DNA of 64,000 nt from Bacteroidota bacterium (GTDB lineage: Bacteria > Bacteroidota > Bacteroidia > Bacteroidales > Dysgonomonadaceae), in the NCBI GenBank assembly GCA_023437305.1, contig JAEZGN010000021.1, forward strand, positions 310,001-374,000, written 5' to 3'. The position numbers and the translations under genes are program-made. The notes under the pieces were generated by a model. It searched no databases and was not told the DNA's origin. It worked only from the letters and a program-made list of their open reading frames with translations. Shown piece by piece: positions 19,106 to 29,800 of the stretch; position 1 is the stretch's first letter, and each line of letters starts with the position of its first letter.

Positions 19106-21937
19106 TCAATCGAGATTTAAAATAAAATCATTTAGATTCTGTGTAGACCTGAGGTTAAGTTTCTTTCTGAGCCTATAACGATTGTTTTCGACCGATCTTG
19201 TCGACAAATTCATAAGAGAAGCAATGTCTTTTGTTTCGAGATTTAGCTTCAAACATGCGCAAAGTTTAAGGTCATTCGGGGTTAGTTCGGGGTAAAGTAT
19301 CTTTAGCTTTTTGAAGAAATTAGTATGCTTTTGTTCAAATTTTATCAATAAGACTTTCCAGTCATTATCATTTTCCAGATTATTGTTTAAGATAGGTAAT
19401 ACTTTCTGATATAGAAGTTTCAAGGTCTTATTATCGCTTGAAAGACAAAACTCGTCAATCACTTCTTTTATAGACAGTATAATCTCATTTTTCTGAATGG
19501 TAAATGATGTCTGGTCAAAGATTTCTGCATCTTTCTTCTCTATTTCACTTTGTAATTCTTGATTTATAGTTTGTAATCTTTCTGCTTCTCTCTGCCTAAT
19601 TTTCTGCAAATGCTCATTTTTATATCTCCTTAGGATAATAACCCATACAATATATGCAATAAATATAATGAGTAATATATAAACCAGATAAGCCCAAAAA
19701 GATAAATACCAAGGAGACAATACAATAAACTGAGCCGTGGTAATCTCCGATGTGTAGCCAATATTGTCTGTAGTACGGAGCATGAACGTGTATTTTCCGG
19801 CAGATAAACGGTCATAGGTTACTTTATCTATCTTTTGAGGTTTCGACCATTCACTATCTATTCCTACCAGCTTGTACTGAAATAAGAGATTCCGACTTAA
19901 CACCTGATCGGATATAAAACTAAAAGTAACCGAATTATATTCGTAAGGAACCTCCGACAATGTTGCCGGATCTCTAAAATCAAACTTGCCCTTCGTTGAC
20001 TTTATCTCTAGGGTTTCCAGATATGGTCTGTCCTGAACCGTCTTATATTTCTTTGCCGGAATTCTGTCATTATAGAGTAAAAAGCCATTATCTAAACAAA
20101 TGAAATTTATTGAATCATTCAAGATCGAAATATTCTCGTATCCTTCTACTAAAGACAGTTTGTGAAGACCTACGTTATATCTTTCTTCAATTTTGGCTTC
20201 ACTGCCATCGTAACTGAATTTGAAAAGGCTCTTATCTGTTATCGCCCAAAATGAATTATCCTTGATATGAATGATCTTCTTTATCTTATTAATAGACTTA
20301 AAGCAGTTATTCAATTTTTCGTTTGGCTTAATTGTATTATCTATTTCGTCATACGTCAGAAAATTATTATCACCAAACAAGATTATACGCCCTCCCACTT
20401 TAAACATCGATAATTTGTGAGGAAGATTCTCCTGTGTATTATCTCCGTAATAGCTCCAACTCTTTACACCCATCACATCCTCATTGAATAGGTATCTGTA
20501 AGTCCCTTTGTATGGATGCTGAACCCATATATTCCCCAGATGATCGAGTTCGCTCTTGAAGACAGGCCCTCGGCTCTCGTCTATATCATATACCTTATTT
20601 GTTCCTTTGTGGACTATCTTCAGGTGATTGTAAGTTGACACAGCCAAAACTTCAGCTTTATTTACCGTATATTCTTTTATATCATATATGCCAGACATTA
20701 TAAAAGGCAGAAAAGGGAAGGATTTGTCATCCTCGATAATCATTGCACCACGGTTGTGGCAACATATCAGCTTATTGTCTATTACACGCAAGCTCCATAC
20801 TTGCCCCTGAGTTCCGTTTACCAATCTAAGGTTTTCTAAAGAGTTTACTGATTTCAATTTGTCTTGAGGCATGTAAAACAACCCCTGATTAGTTCCTATA
20901 TAGAGTTTATTTTTCCAATAAAAAGCATCATACACAGCCCCTATATTTCCATTCGGGTCAGTATAATAGCTCATATTGTCAAGATACTGTATATATGCTA
21001 TCCCTCTGTCTAATCCCGCCCAGAAATTTCCGTTTTTGTCTTCGCGCAACGATAGTACGGTATTGTTGTTAAGCTCTGTGGCTGTAGAAAAATGATTTAA
21101 GATATTGCCGTTTTCGTCAACCTCATATATACCGTTAAGGATAGAACCAAAAAAATATGTGCCTCGTGAAGTGAGTAATCCGCAATTAAGTTCATTTAGC
21201 TTCAACGCTGATGAAATAGGAGTATTCCAAGGGGAGATTTTCACTCCATCATAAATATAAAGACCGTTAGTTGCAGTACAGATCAAATATTGATCTTTCT
21301 TATAAGGTAAAATCGTTCTGACATCTTTACCTGTGAAAAATGCTCCATCGTTTATTTTTGTAAGCTTATCGTCTATCAATCGGAACAATTCACCTTGCAT
21401 TTCTTGTACCCAGAATTGTCCGCGTACCTTCAACAAAAAAAGAATATTCTTATTTATCTTTATTTGCTTAACACTCTTATAATCATATATAAAAATGGAG
21501 TTAAAAGATTGAAAGTACACTTTATTGTCATTAAACCATATCTTCCAGAAATCATTCTCCTGCATCGATTGCTGATCGACCAAAGATTTTAATGACGTAT
21601 ATTTCAATTGCCCGGAAATGTCCCTTTTCCAAAGCCCAAATTCTTCATAACCGCCGGTAAATATCGTTTGATGATCGAGTACTGCCACACTCCTTACTAC
21701 AGACCTGTTGACCATCTGAAAGAGCTTCCATTCTACTCCATTAAATTGCAGCAGCCCGATATCATTTCCAAAATAGGTACACCCTTTTTCATCCTGATCT
21801 ATAGACCAGTTTTTGTTTGCTGCACCGTATGTGTTTCTATCAAAGTTTACAATATATGGATTATTTGCTTTTGCAAAAGAAGAATATAAACAAAGCAATA
21901 GGATACATAATAAATAACTAGCATAACTCTTTTTCAT
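19106..21937 (-). CDS. Membrane-spanning propeller/Y_Y_Y regulator with LuxR-type HTH
   Basis: A signal peptide (about 1-24) is followed by repeated propeller blades of the two-component regulator propeller type (to about 640). Then come a Y_Y_Y Ig-like domain (about 665-735), one transmembrane helix (about 747-772), a coiled coil (about 773-812) and a C-terminal LuxR-like helix-turn-helix. The HTH holds LTPNDLKLCACLKLNLETKD and SVENNRYRLRKKL. There is no histidine kinase or receiver domain, so it differs from hybrid two-component PUL sensors. It probably binds an oligosaccharide in the periplasm and acts directly on DNA from the membrane, broadly like SusR. Lying just upstream of susC on the same strand, it is the likely activator of the GH144/GH3 PUL. 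Confidence 0.85.
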   Translation of the reverse strand: MKKSYASYLLCILLLCLYSSFAKANNPYIVNFDRNTYGAANKNWSIDQDEKGCTYFGNDIGLLQFNGVEWKLFQMVNRSVVRSVAVLDHQTIFTGGYEEFGLWKRDISGQLKYTSLKSLVDQQSMQENDFWKIWFNDNKVYFQSFNSIFIYDYKSVKQIKINKNILFLLKVRGQFWVQEMQGELFRLIDDKLTKINDGAFFTGKDVRTILPYKKDQYLICTATNGLYIYDGVKISPWNTPISSALKLNELNCGLLTSRGTYFFGSILNGIYEVDENGNILNHFSTATELNNNTVLSLREDKNGNFWAGLDRGIAYIQYLDNMSYYTDPNGNIGAVYDAFYWKNKLYIGTNQGLFYMPQDKLKSVNSLENLRLVNGTQGQVWSLRVIDNKLICCHNRGAMIIEDDKSFPFLPFIMSGIYDIKEYTVNKAEVLAVSTYNHLKIVHKGTNKVYDIDESRGPVFKSELDHLGNIWVQHPYKGTYRYLFNEDVMGVKSWSYYGDNTQENLPHKLSMFKVGGRIILFGDNNFLTYDEIDNTIKPNEKLNNCFKSINKIKKIIHIKDNSFWAITDKSLFKFSYDGSEAKIEERYNVGLHKLSLVEGYENISILNDSINFICLDNGFLLYNDRIPAKKYKTVQDRPYLETLEIKSTKGKFDFRDPATLSEVPYEYNSVTFSFISDQVLSRNLLFQYKLVGIDSEWSKPQKIDKVTYDRLSAGKYTFMLRTTDNIGYTSEITTAQFIVLSPWYLSFWAYLVYILLIIFIAYIVWVIILRRYKNEHLQKIRQREAERLQTINQELQSEIEKKDAEIFDQTSFTIQKNEIILSIKEVIDEFCLSSDNKTLKLLYQKVLPILNNNLENDNDWKVLLIKFEQKHTNFFKKLKILYPELTPNDLKLCACLKLNLETKDIASLMNLSTRSVENNRYRLRKKLNLRSTQNLNDFILNLD

Positions 21938-21989
21938 GTGATATCTTGTGTTACATATTTGTCTATATTACTACTTCTACGAACTTGTA

Positions 21990-21997
21990 CAAAAATA
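21990..21997 (-). promoter_or_regulatory. Candidate -7 box for the propeller regulator gene
   Basis: The minus strand reads TATTTTTG (TAnnTTTG consensus) about 55 bases upstream of the ATG at 21937. No matching -33 element is visible at 19-21 bases. Confidence 0.3.
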
Positions 21998-22110
21998 ATA
22001 ACATAATTTCAAATAAATAAGATGATGTGTAACCTAAACTTTTTGGATAGAGAGTATACTGTAGTTAAAAGCCTTTTATTCGGTATACAGTAGAGATTGT
22101 ACTTCTTTTA

Positions 22111-22155
22111 AATAAAAAAAGAAATGCTTATGTTTTTATTTAACACAAGCATTTC
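22111..22155 (-). terminator. Intrinsic terminator after the GH2 gene
   Basis: On the minus strand GAAATGCTT (22147-22155) pairs with AAGCATTTC (22121-22129). The stem is followed directly by a T-rich tract (the plus-strand A-run ending at 22120). It lies 24 bases past the GH2 stop and separates that gene from the regulator. Confidence 0.85.
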
Positions 22156-22178
22156 ATGAGTACTATCTTTTTTGTAAG

Positions 22179-25100
22179 TTACTTCTCAAGGCTTATCGTA
22201 AAGTTGTAACTATATTCTTTATCAGTAAAACTATACTTGCTTAAAGGTCTTGCACCCCACGAGTCTAAGCCCGCTACCCCACGTTGGAACAAATCAACAC
22301 AAAGCACTACTTCTTTTCGAGGCAATACATCCGACCAGTGCTGTTGTTTTTTGGTTCTACCCGGATCCAGATCTTCCGGCTTATAATTAGTTGCACTTAC
22401 AGACAACGGCTGCCCTCCTTCAACGCGAATGCCTTTATTCTGCCCATTTGTGAGAGTCAACCAACGCACATCAGTCTTATTTCCTGTTTCTTGTGGACGG
22501 TAATAACTAAATGCCTGATCTTCCACCTTTCCTTTCCAAACACCCATGAATGCATCATGTTTGCGATCTATATAATTTTCATGAGGACCACGTCCATACC
22601 ATGCAAAGTCATTGTATTCTCTCGGCAAAGTCATTATCATACCAAAGCGCATCATATCCGGCAGATTTTCTGACAATGCCTTGTAATCAGCTTTTATAGT
22701 GAGGCTTCCGTCCTTATTCACGGTATATATCATATCTACTTTTGCTTCTATGGCAGACAGCTTGCATTCATATTTTATAGCAATATTTCCGTCTTTTTCT
22801 TCACTGCCCAAATAGTTGTAACGAGTATTGTCTCCTGCCACTTCCCACAAGCGAAGATTAATCTGATCGTTTGCTCCAAAGTCATTATCGGTAGGCCCTC
22901 TCCAAAAGTTGAGACGAGGCAGTTCGTGCATTACGGGTTTTCCGTCGCTCTCAAACCGGGTAAGGCCACGACGAGTGTCTTTTGTCGCAAACTGATATTT
23001 TATAGTGCCTGATGTTACGATTATCTGATCCTGCTCTTTAGAAATATTTAATGAGCCTGACTTTCCTTTTTCAGTAAAATAGTTATTTGTATCGTATGCA
23101 AATTCTTCTTTTGCAACTTCAAATCCGGCCTTTAGGAAAGCTGTTTCTTTCTTATTATAAGCATAAACTTGTAAGAAATACTCCACTCCCGGCTCAGCCT
23201 TTATTTGCGGTATATTTAGTTTCACGTCTTTTTGAGAGTCGGCAGGGACGGATACATCAAATGTTCCTTTCGATTCCACGTTGCCATTCTTCAACAACAC
23301 CCATTCGTAAGAGTAATTGTCATTTGTAAGATCAGTGAATTTATAATCATTTATTACTGTTATGATACCATTATTCAAATCTTTCGCTTTGAATAATATA
23401 TTTTGATACACTTTTTTCACAATATGAGTATGTGGCAAATAATTCTGATCGGGGCTAATCATCCCATCCATACAGAAATTTCCATCATTCACAAGGTTAT
23501 ATCCGCCCAAATCGCCGCCATACGCCCAGAAGAATCTGCCCTGATCATCTTTTGCAGGGAAACCATGATTGTACCATTCCCAAATAAAACCTCCTTGCAT
23601 ATTCTTGCTGCTACGCATAACGTCCCAGTATTCCTGCATATTACCCATACTATTTCCCATAGCATGTGCATATTCACACATAATGTAAGGTTTCTCCAAG
23701 TCTCTGGCTGCATCACGCTTCATAGACTCCCATGATGGATACATCGGGCAGAATATATCAGTATTCCTGTCTCTTTGATGTGCTTGTTCGTATTGCACAG
23801 GGCGGCTCTTATCTCTTCCTTTTGCCCAGTCGTAAGTATCAAAAAATGCTTTACCATTGCCCGACTCATTGCCTAACGACCAAAAAATAACAGACGCATG
23901 ATTTTTATCTCTTTCCACCACGTTCTTTATTCTGTCCATATGAGTGGCATTCCATTCAGGAAGGTTAGATACATTGCTCGGGCCATATCCCAATCCGTGC
24001 GACTCCTGATTTGCTTCATCCACCAGATAGATTCCGTACTGATCGCACAGCTTATACCATAATGTAGGCTGAGGATAGTGAGATGTACGCACGGCATTAA
24101 TATTCAATTCTTTCATCAACTGTATATTGCGCATCATCACTTCGCGGTTTACAACCTGCCCTGTCTTATAATTATATTCGTGCAGATTGACTCCTTTAAA
24201 GTACACCTTTTTGCCATTGATAAGTACTTGTGCATTTTTGATTTCTATTTTACGGAAACCTATTTTACTAGATGCAACCTCTACAATCTTGTTTTTCTCA
24301 TCTTTCAGAGAGATCAACAAAGTATATAAGTTAGGTGTTTCGGCTGTCCATTTTAAGGGATTAGACACTGTTCCGCTAAAAGTTGTTTCTTTCAAACCGT
24401 TAGACGGAACCGTTACTTTTTGAGATTTACTAAATACGCTTTTTCCTGCACCATCGAGCAAAGCAACTTCTACTGTTTGGTTCTTATTCTGGCCGGCGTA
24501 ATTCTTCAATTCCACATCAATACTAAACAATCCATTTTTGTAATTAGTATCCAAGTCAGGATGTGCAAAAAAGTCTGATATACGTGTTTCTCCTGTGCTA
24601 TACAGATAAACACTACGGTTGATACCTCCCAAGCGCCACATATCCTGATCTTCGAGATATGAACCATCGCTATATTTATAAACCTGACAAGCCAAACTAT
24701 TTTTTCCTTTTCGCACATAAGGAGTAATATCAAATTCAGCCGGACTCTTCGCATTTTCGGTGTAACCTACCTTCTGGCCATTTATCCACAGATACATAGC
24801 GGTAGTTCCTCCTTCAAAGTGAATGAACACTTTGCGGCCGTCCCATGTCTGAGGAAGATCAAACTCACGCTTATACGAACCAACGGGATTATCGTTCTCA
24901 TTTACATAAGGCGGATTTGTTGGAAATGGATAGATTACATTGGTATAAATAGGAATACCAAATCCGTTAAACTCCCAGTTTCCCGGTACAGGCATATCCG
25001 TCCACCTGCTTACATCATAGCTTTCTTTATAAAAATCAGCAGGAGCGTCGGATGGCTTAGACACCCAATGAAACTTCCAAGTACCATCTAACGACATAAA

Positions 25101-25277
25101 GTAAGGTGATGCCGAATAGTCATCTTGAGCTGCAAGCTTTGCGTCGGGATAGGGCAAGAACGTGGCTCTGGGTTTTTCTTTATTAATAGCAAAAACTTCG
25201 GGGTTCTCCCAGTCTCTTGTTTGAGATGTTGCCATAATAGCAACCGAAAGGAATGCTAATATCAGATTTAGTTTCAT
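22179..25277 (-). CDS. GH2 beta-galactosidase, LacZ-like with small-chain domain
   Basis: A signal peptide (about 1-19) and the five-domain LacZ layout: sugar-binding jelly roll, Ig-like domain, TIM barrel, second Ig-like domain and the C-terminal beta-galactosidase small-chain domain (about 750-1030). The acid/base is Glu471 in FWSLGNESGNG. The nucleophile is Glu535 in IMCEYAHAMGNS. Length (1032 residues) matches LacZ relatives. Such exported GH2 enzymes remove terminal beta-galactose from glycans in the periplasm. A terminator follows it and a 240-base gap with a hairpin precedes it, so it may be transcribed on its own or by read-through from the GH71/99-like operon upstream. Confidence 0.93.
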   Translation of the reverse strand: MKLNLILAFLSVAIMATSQTRDWENPEVFAINKEKPRATFLPYPDAKLAAQDDYSASPYFMSLDGTWKFHWVSKPSDAPADFYKESYDVSRWTDMPVPGNWEFNGFGIPIYTNVIYPFPTNPPYVNENDNPVGSYKREFDLPQTWDGRKVFIHFEGGTTAMYLWINGQKVGYTENAKSPAEFDITPYVRKGKNSLACQVYKYSDGSYLEDQDMWRLGGINRSVYLYSTGETRISDFFAHPDLDTNYKNGLFSIDVELKNYAGQNKNQTVEVALLDGAGKSVFSKSQKVTVPSNGLKETTFSGTVSNPLKWTAETPNLYTLLISLKDEKNKIVEVASSKIGFRKIEIKNAQVLINGKKVYFKGVNLHEYNYKTGQVVNREVMMRNIQLMKELNINAVRTSHYPQPTLWYKLCDQYGIYLVDEANQESHGLGYGPSNVSNLPEWNATHMDRIKNVVERDKNHASVIFWSLGNESGNGKAFFDTYDWAKGRDKSRPVQYEQAHQRDRNTDIFCPMYPSWESMKRDAARDLEKPYIMCEYAHAMGNSMGNMQEYWDVMRSSKNMQGGFIWEWYNHGFPAKDDQGRFFWAYGGDLGGYNLVNDGNFCMDGMISPDQNYLPHTHIVKKVYQNILFKAKDLNNGIITVINDYKFTDLTNDNYSYEWVLLKNGNVESKGTFDVSVPADSQKDVKLNIPQIKAEPGVEYFLQVYAYNKKETAFLKAGFEVAKEEFAYDTNNYFTEKGKSGSLNISKEQDQIIVTSGTIKYQFATKDTRRGLTRFESDGKPVMHELPRLNFWRGPTDNDFGANDQINLRLWEVAGDNTRYNYLGSEEKDGNIAIKYECKLSAIEAKVDMIYTVNKDGSLTIKADYKALSENLPDMMRFGMIMTLPREYNDFAWYGRGPHENYIDRKHDAFMGVWKGKVEDQAFSYYRPQETGNKTDVRWLTLTNGQNKGIRVEGGQPLSVSATNYKPEDLDPGRTKKQQHWSDVLPRKEVVLCVDLFQRGVAGLDSWGARPLSKYSFTDKEYSYNFTISLEK

Positions 25278-25423
25278 GAATTTTTATGATATAAAATTAA
25301 CAATTAAATAATTTATAGAGGCGTTTGATTTAAGATGCTAAATGTAATAATTTTTAACTATTCGCCCAAAATGTTTCCTATGCTTTTGTTATTCGAAATA
25401 CTTCCAATTAGTTGTTATACAAT

Positions 25424-25457
25424 GATAGCGGCTTATAGAATACCTATAGCCGCTATC
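25424..25457 (-). terminator. Stem-loop after the GH71/99-like operon, possible terminator
   Basis: GATAGCGGCTTATAG pairs with CTATAGCCGCTATC with one bulged base, a strong stem. It sits 60 bases after the stop of the GH71/99-like gene. There is no long T-run on the minus strand, so termination may be partial. Confidence 0.5.
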
Positions 25458-25517
25458 AAAACTCAATTGGGTAAAACTTAGAAGGAACTCATATATTAAG
25501 AATACACCAAAATATAT

Positions 25518-26789
25518 CTATTTTCTTTGAGGCAGGGAGGTTGATAGCTCTCTTTCCTTTCGAAGCATCTTTCCGGCTTCTCCCACCAACCATAAATAGT
25601 GATCGCTCTGCAATCCTTCTTCAATAGGCACAAAGGTACTTCCCGATACGCCAACAGGAACTTGTGTTGCACATTTGAAGATAGCAGTTCCCTCATCAAT
25701 TTCATCAAACATTGCTATATATAGAGATTTTGCGCCGGCTTTTATCGCCCCACTCATCTGTTTCCACAAAAACGAACCTTTATTACGAGGAATCTGCGAT
25801 GTATCATCTCCTTTCAGGTTCTTCCACGAGAAGCCAGGGAAGGCCAACGGAACATAATCTACTTTATTTTCTTTACACCAGGCTATATCGTCAGATATAA
25901 GCTTGGCAAAAGGAGGATATGAACCCTCATTGTAACGACCTACAAACCAAGGCATAATTATATCACTTTTTCTTATCAGCTCATGGAGCTTCGGATCTTC
26001 CATTGTATCTGAAGTAAGAGTACGCCAGTATGTAGGAACTCCAAGCATAATACTAAATCCGTTTTCCTTAAGTTTATCCACCATGATTTCAACATCAGAC
26101 AATCCGTATGCTCTATTATCATTAAACCCGACACCCCATATTACCACCAATGGCTTTCCATTGTGACGGAGATAAGACGGATTTTTCTTTTGATCTTTGA
26201 TGTCGTAAGTCTTTACCAGCTCGTCAAAATCGTTCAGCAAGACCTTTTCATCACCCGAACGCATGCCACTCAGGTCGTACATCACACAGATAGCACGTTG
26301 ATATTTCTGTGCTGCTTTCATTGCCGAGGTGAGCACTTTGTTGAAATGATTTTTACCGCTCGGATTCTTTATTTCATTCACAAACCGTTGCATAAACACT
26401 CCATCCAGTCCATACTCTTTCATCCATCGGAAATGAGTATCAACAGTAGACTCGTCATGCGAACTAAAAGTATATGCAGGGCTTCCATCGGGGAAAACAA
26501 ACTCGGTCTTATACGTCTTTTGATATTCCGATACATCGGGCCAATAGTCTACAGAGCTTGAGCCCGGACAAAATCCATGTTTTCCTTTGTAATGATACCA
26601 CCCCCTGTTAGCACCATCATCAGGAGTATTGAACCACCCTTGATAACCGGCCATTACCAAACCATTATACGAATCGTACTTATAGTTCTTATCATTATCT
26701 TCCGAAACACTAATTTCTTTTTGTTGTTGCCCACAGGAGACTATACATGTCAATATGAAAAATGATAGTAATATTGATTTTATTTTCAT
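25518..26789 (-). CDS. GH71/99-like lipoprotein (copy 1)
   Basis: The lipobox CIVSC (Cys19) predicts a lipoprotein. The body starts with VMAGYQGWFNTP and continues with PDVSEYQKTY, STVDTHFRWMKEYGLDGVFM and a late MFDEIDEGTAIFK. This is the pattern of the glycoside hydrolase family 71/99-like group, often labelled xylosidase/arabinosidase in Bacteroides genomes. True GH99 enzymes are endo-acting mannosidases; whether this group shares that chemistry is not known to me. A full-length paralogue (31455-32732) lies in the same operon with the same landmark motifs. The gene is the last of four closely spaced minus-strand genes. I infer a glycosidase acting on an exported or surface substrate. Confidence 0.75.
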   Translation of the reverse strand: MKIKSILLSFFILTCIVSCGQQQKEISVSEDNDKNYKYDSYNGLVMAGYQGWFNTPDDGANRGWYHYKGKHGFCPGSSSVDYWPDVSEYQKTYKTEFVFPDGSPAYTFSSHDESTVDTHFRWMKEYGLDGVFMQRFVNEIKNPSGKNHFNKVLTSAMKAAQKYQRAICVMYDLSGMRSGDEKVLLNDFDELVKTYDIKDQKKNPSYLRHNGKPLVVIWGVGFNDNRAYGLSDVEIMVDKLKENGFSIMLGVPTYWRTLTSDTMEDPKLHELIRKSDIIMPWFVGRYNEGSYPPFAKLISDDIAWCKENKVDYVPLAFPGFSWKNLKGDDTSQIPRNKGSFLWKQMSGAIKAGAKSLYIAMFDEIDEGTAIFKCATQVPVGVSGSTFVPIEEGLQSDHYLWLVGEAGKMLRKERELSTSLPQRK

Positions 26790-26809
26790 GTCTTATTCTT
26801 TATTTCAGG

Positions 26810-29800
26810 TTATCTTACTACAGACGATAATATCTGCTTCATAAAATTTTTATCTGCCGAATCGAAACGGATATTCGTTTTTATCTGAGAGTTATTTCTC
26901 GGATTTATTAATTTTACAACCATATGATTCCATCCCTTATCCAGCATTATATTAGGAACTTTAGTCTCTGTTTGCCCTGCTACTTCTTTTGAAATTACTT
27001 TATTCTTGTTCAGGTAAACAGCAAATCCGCCCTCACAATTTACAAACATATCCAAGCTCGGCATATCTGGTTCAGCCAATAGATTACTCAACGAGCGTGG
27101 ACTATATATCCAAAAACTCATATAAGCTACAGCCGTTTTGTCTCTCTCGGGCTTTGCCAATGAAAACAATCCATTCTCGGCAATTGCTACCGCCCACGAT
27201 TGATCGTCAGATATTGTATTTAGTTGAGGAATTATATCCGCCTCTCCTTTCAGGAAATCTGTCGACAACAATCTTTCTACCGATTGAGCATCTTTACTTA
27301 GGGATACAACAAGTGACTTTTGTAACTGCGCCTTCGTATCCAATGCCTGCATACTTTTGATATTATCATTGGAAATAACAGCTCCCAGATTCAACAACAT
27401 TTTGGTGAGCAAAGACTGAGTTTCCAAAGCTATTTCAGAAAGGTCGAGTGTAGAAAGAATTATTTCGGCATTCCCCTGTTTGAGCGAGGCAATTACCACA
27501 TCTGCTCCTTTAGATTCACGCTCGCTGCGGAAAACATTCCCTGTTTTGGATGTCTCTGCCTGATAGTTCCAACGTTGCCAATCGGTATTACATGCTCTCA
27601 ACAATACATTCGACTTCATCACAAAATCTCCTGACATACCATAATGCATTGCTGTTTTGCCTCGTGGAATAAGTTCTGAAAAATAAAAATCAGCATGATT
27701 CAATCCTTGCAATAACACAGGCGTTCCTTCCTTCAGAAACGAAGTAGCTTTTCTATCTTCCAACGATACAGAATAAGGGAGAATAGTATTGATGAAATCT
27801 CTTGATTGTGGATTTACGCCCATTACAAGAATTTTTGCTCCGGCATCAATCGCTTTCTGTACTTTTAACTGTTGTTCTTTGGTGCTTGTCGGGGGATTGT
27901 TTCCATCTATAATTACCAAAGTCTTATTTGTGATTTTCCCATCCGTGAGAATTTTCAATCCTAAATTTTCGAGATTTTCCTTTAGTTTCGAGTCCGCCGA
28001 AGCATATAATACAATAGCATCGACAGGCGAAACGGCTACTTCTATTTCTTTTTTATCTTCTATCTTTCCGCTATACGGCAACATAGGCGTTGCATTAGCC
28101 TTACGCACAGCCTCTAGCAAAGGCCATTCCCTATAAAGCGGTAACGATATATCATATCCCGGATTGAGAGTAGTCGTATATGGCCCTAAGCGCTCCGGCT
28201 GCATACCATATCCTCCTTCTTGAAAATCGAAGAAGATACCGTCATCAGCAACAGGTGGACGTGCTGTATCCTTCAGCCCCAACTCAAGAGGTTGCAATCC
28301 ATACCATGCCAAATTGAAGATACTGCTATACGAAGCATTCAGCTCACGCTGAGTTTTTATAAGCTCATAGCTTTCTATTGCTACGCCCTCCATTCTGCCC
28401 AGCATACTTTCGTAAGATCTGTTGCCGTTATATTCTGAAGATTGTTTAGGAGTTCCGTAATATGCCATGCTCTGCTCTCCTATCCCCCACGGTTTTCCTT
28501 CCGATGCCCATTTACGCATACCACCCATACCACCGTAATGACCGATAACGGTAGGCAGATTAGTTGGTCGGTCGGTTTCTCCATCTCCCGATATCCAAGG
28601 TCGTGTAGGGTCTAGCTCGGCTGTCACTTTTACCCATCGGTTTATCTCCTCCAGTTGTTTTTGAACAAGCTCTTCAGGTGCTTTAAATACGTGTACCGCT
28701 ACAGGAACTGTCTCGTTGCAAACACTCCAGCCGAATACCGATGCATGGTTTTTATCTCTTTTTATAAGACGACGAATATGCTCTACACAGCTCTCCCAAT
28801 AATCGTCGCTATCGATCTTCGGCCCTCCGTCGCTCGACCAGATACCCGTTTCATCAAGTACGCAGATACCCATTTCGTCGGCAACATCCAGATAGAAACG
28901 AGGAAAAGGCTGAGCATGTAAACGAACAGCGTTTGCATTCACATCTTTAAGCATACTAAACCATGCCCAAGGGTAGCGACGGGTCATTTGAGGCACTCCC
29001 ATAAAATGCCAAGAGTCGCCTCTTAAAGATATCTGTTTGCCATTCAGCAAGAGCTTGTCTCCTGAAATTGTAAACTGACGCCAACCAAAACGGTTATACT
29101 TTTTATCTATTGTTTTATTGTTTTCGGTCAGATTTACTACCAAGCCATAAAGATTTGGTGTTTCGGGTGTCCAATATTCGAGCTCTCCGTTTACAGCCTT
29201 TTCGATTGTAACTTTTGTAGTTGAGTTGGGTTGCAGTAGAACCTTTTTTTGTGTTGGGAAAGTCAATGATGCTTGAGCGGCAACCTCTCCTTTCTGTTCG
29301 GGACTTTCATTAATTGTACGTCCAGCCAGATTGTACCATTTTTTTACCTCAGTATCTAAGTTGATGGTTCGCTTCTGAGAAGATGCATTTTTGATATCAA
29401 ACTCTATTCTTAATTTTTTATTCTGTACATCGGGCTGAACAAACAAGTCTTCTACATACACCGGATTATAGGCAAACATATACACGTCTTGCCATATCCC
29501 GGCCATTTCGATTCCCCACATAGAGCCTCCTACGTAGGTTCTACGCCCATATTTCCCATGATTATCAAACAGGCTGCCTTTGGCTACCCCCACAAGTATC
29601 TCGTTCTCTTGTCCGGGTTTTATGAAAGATGTTATATCGGCTTCGAAGGGTAAGAATAGCTCAAAGTTTTCAGCTGCTTTCTGACCATTTACATATACCT
29701 CCATTTTTCCCATGACAGCTTCAAAATGAAGAATAACTTGCTTACCATCCCAATCTGATGGCACGGATACATTTTTTCGCATCCATCCTATCTGAGCTTT

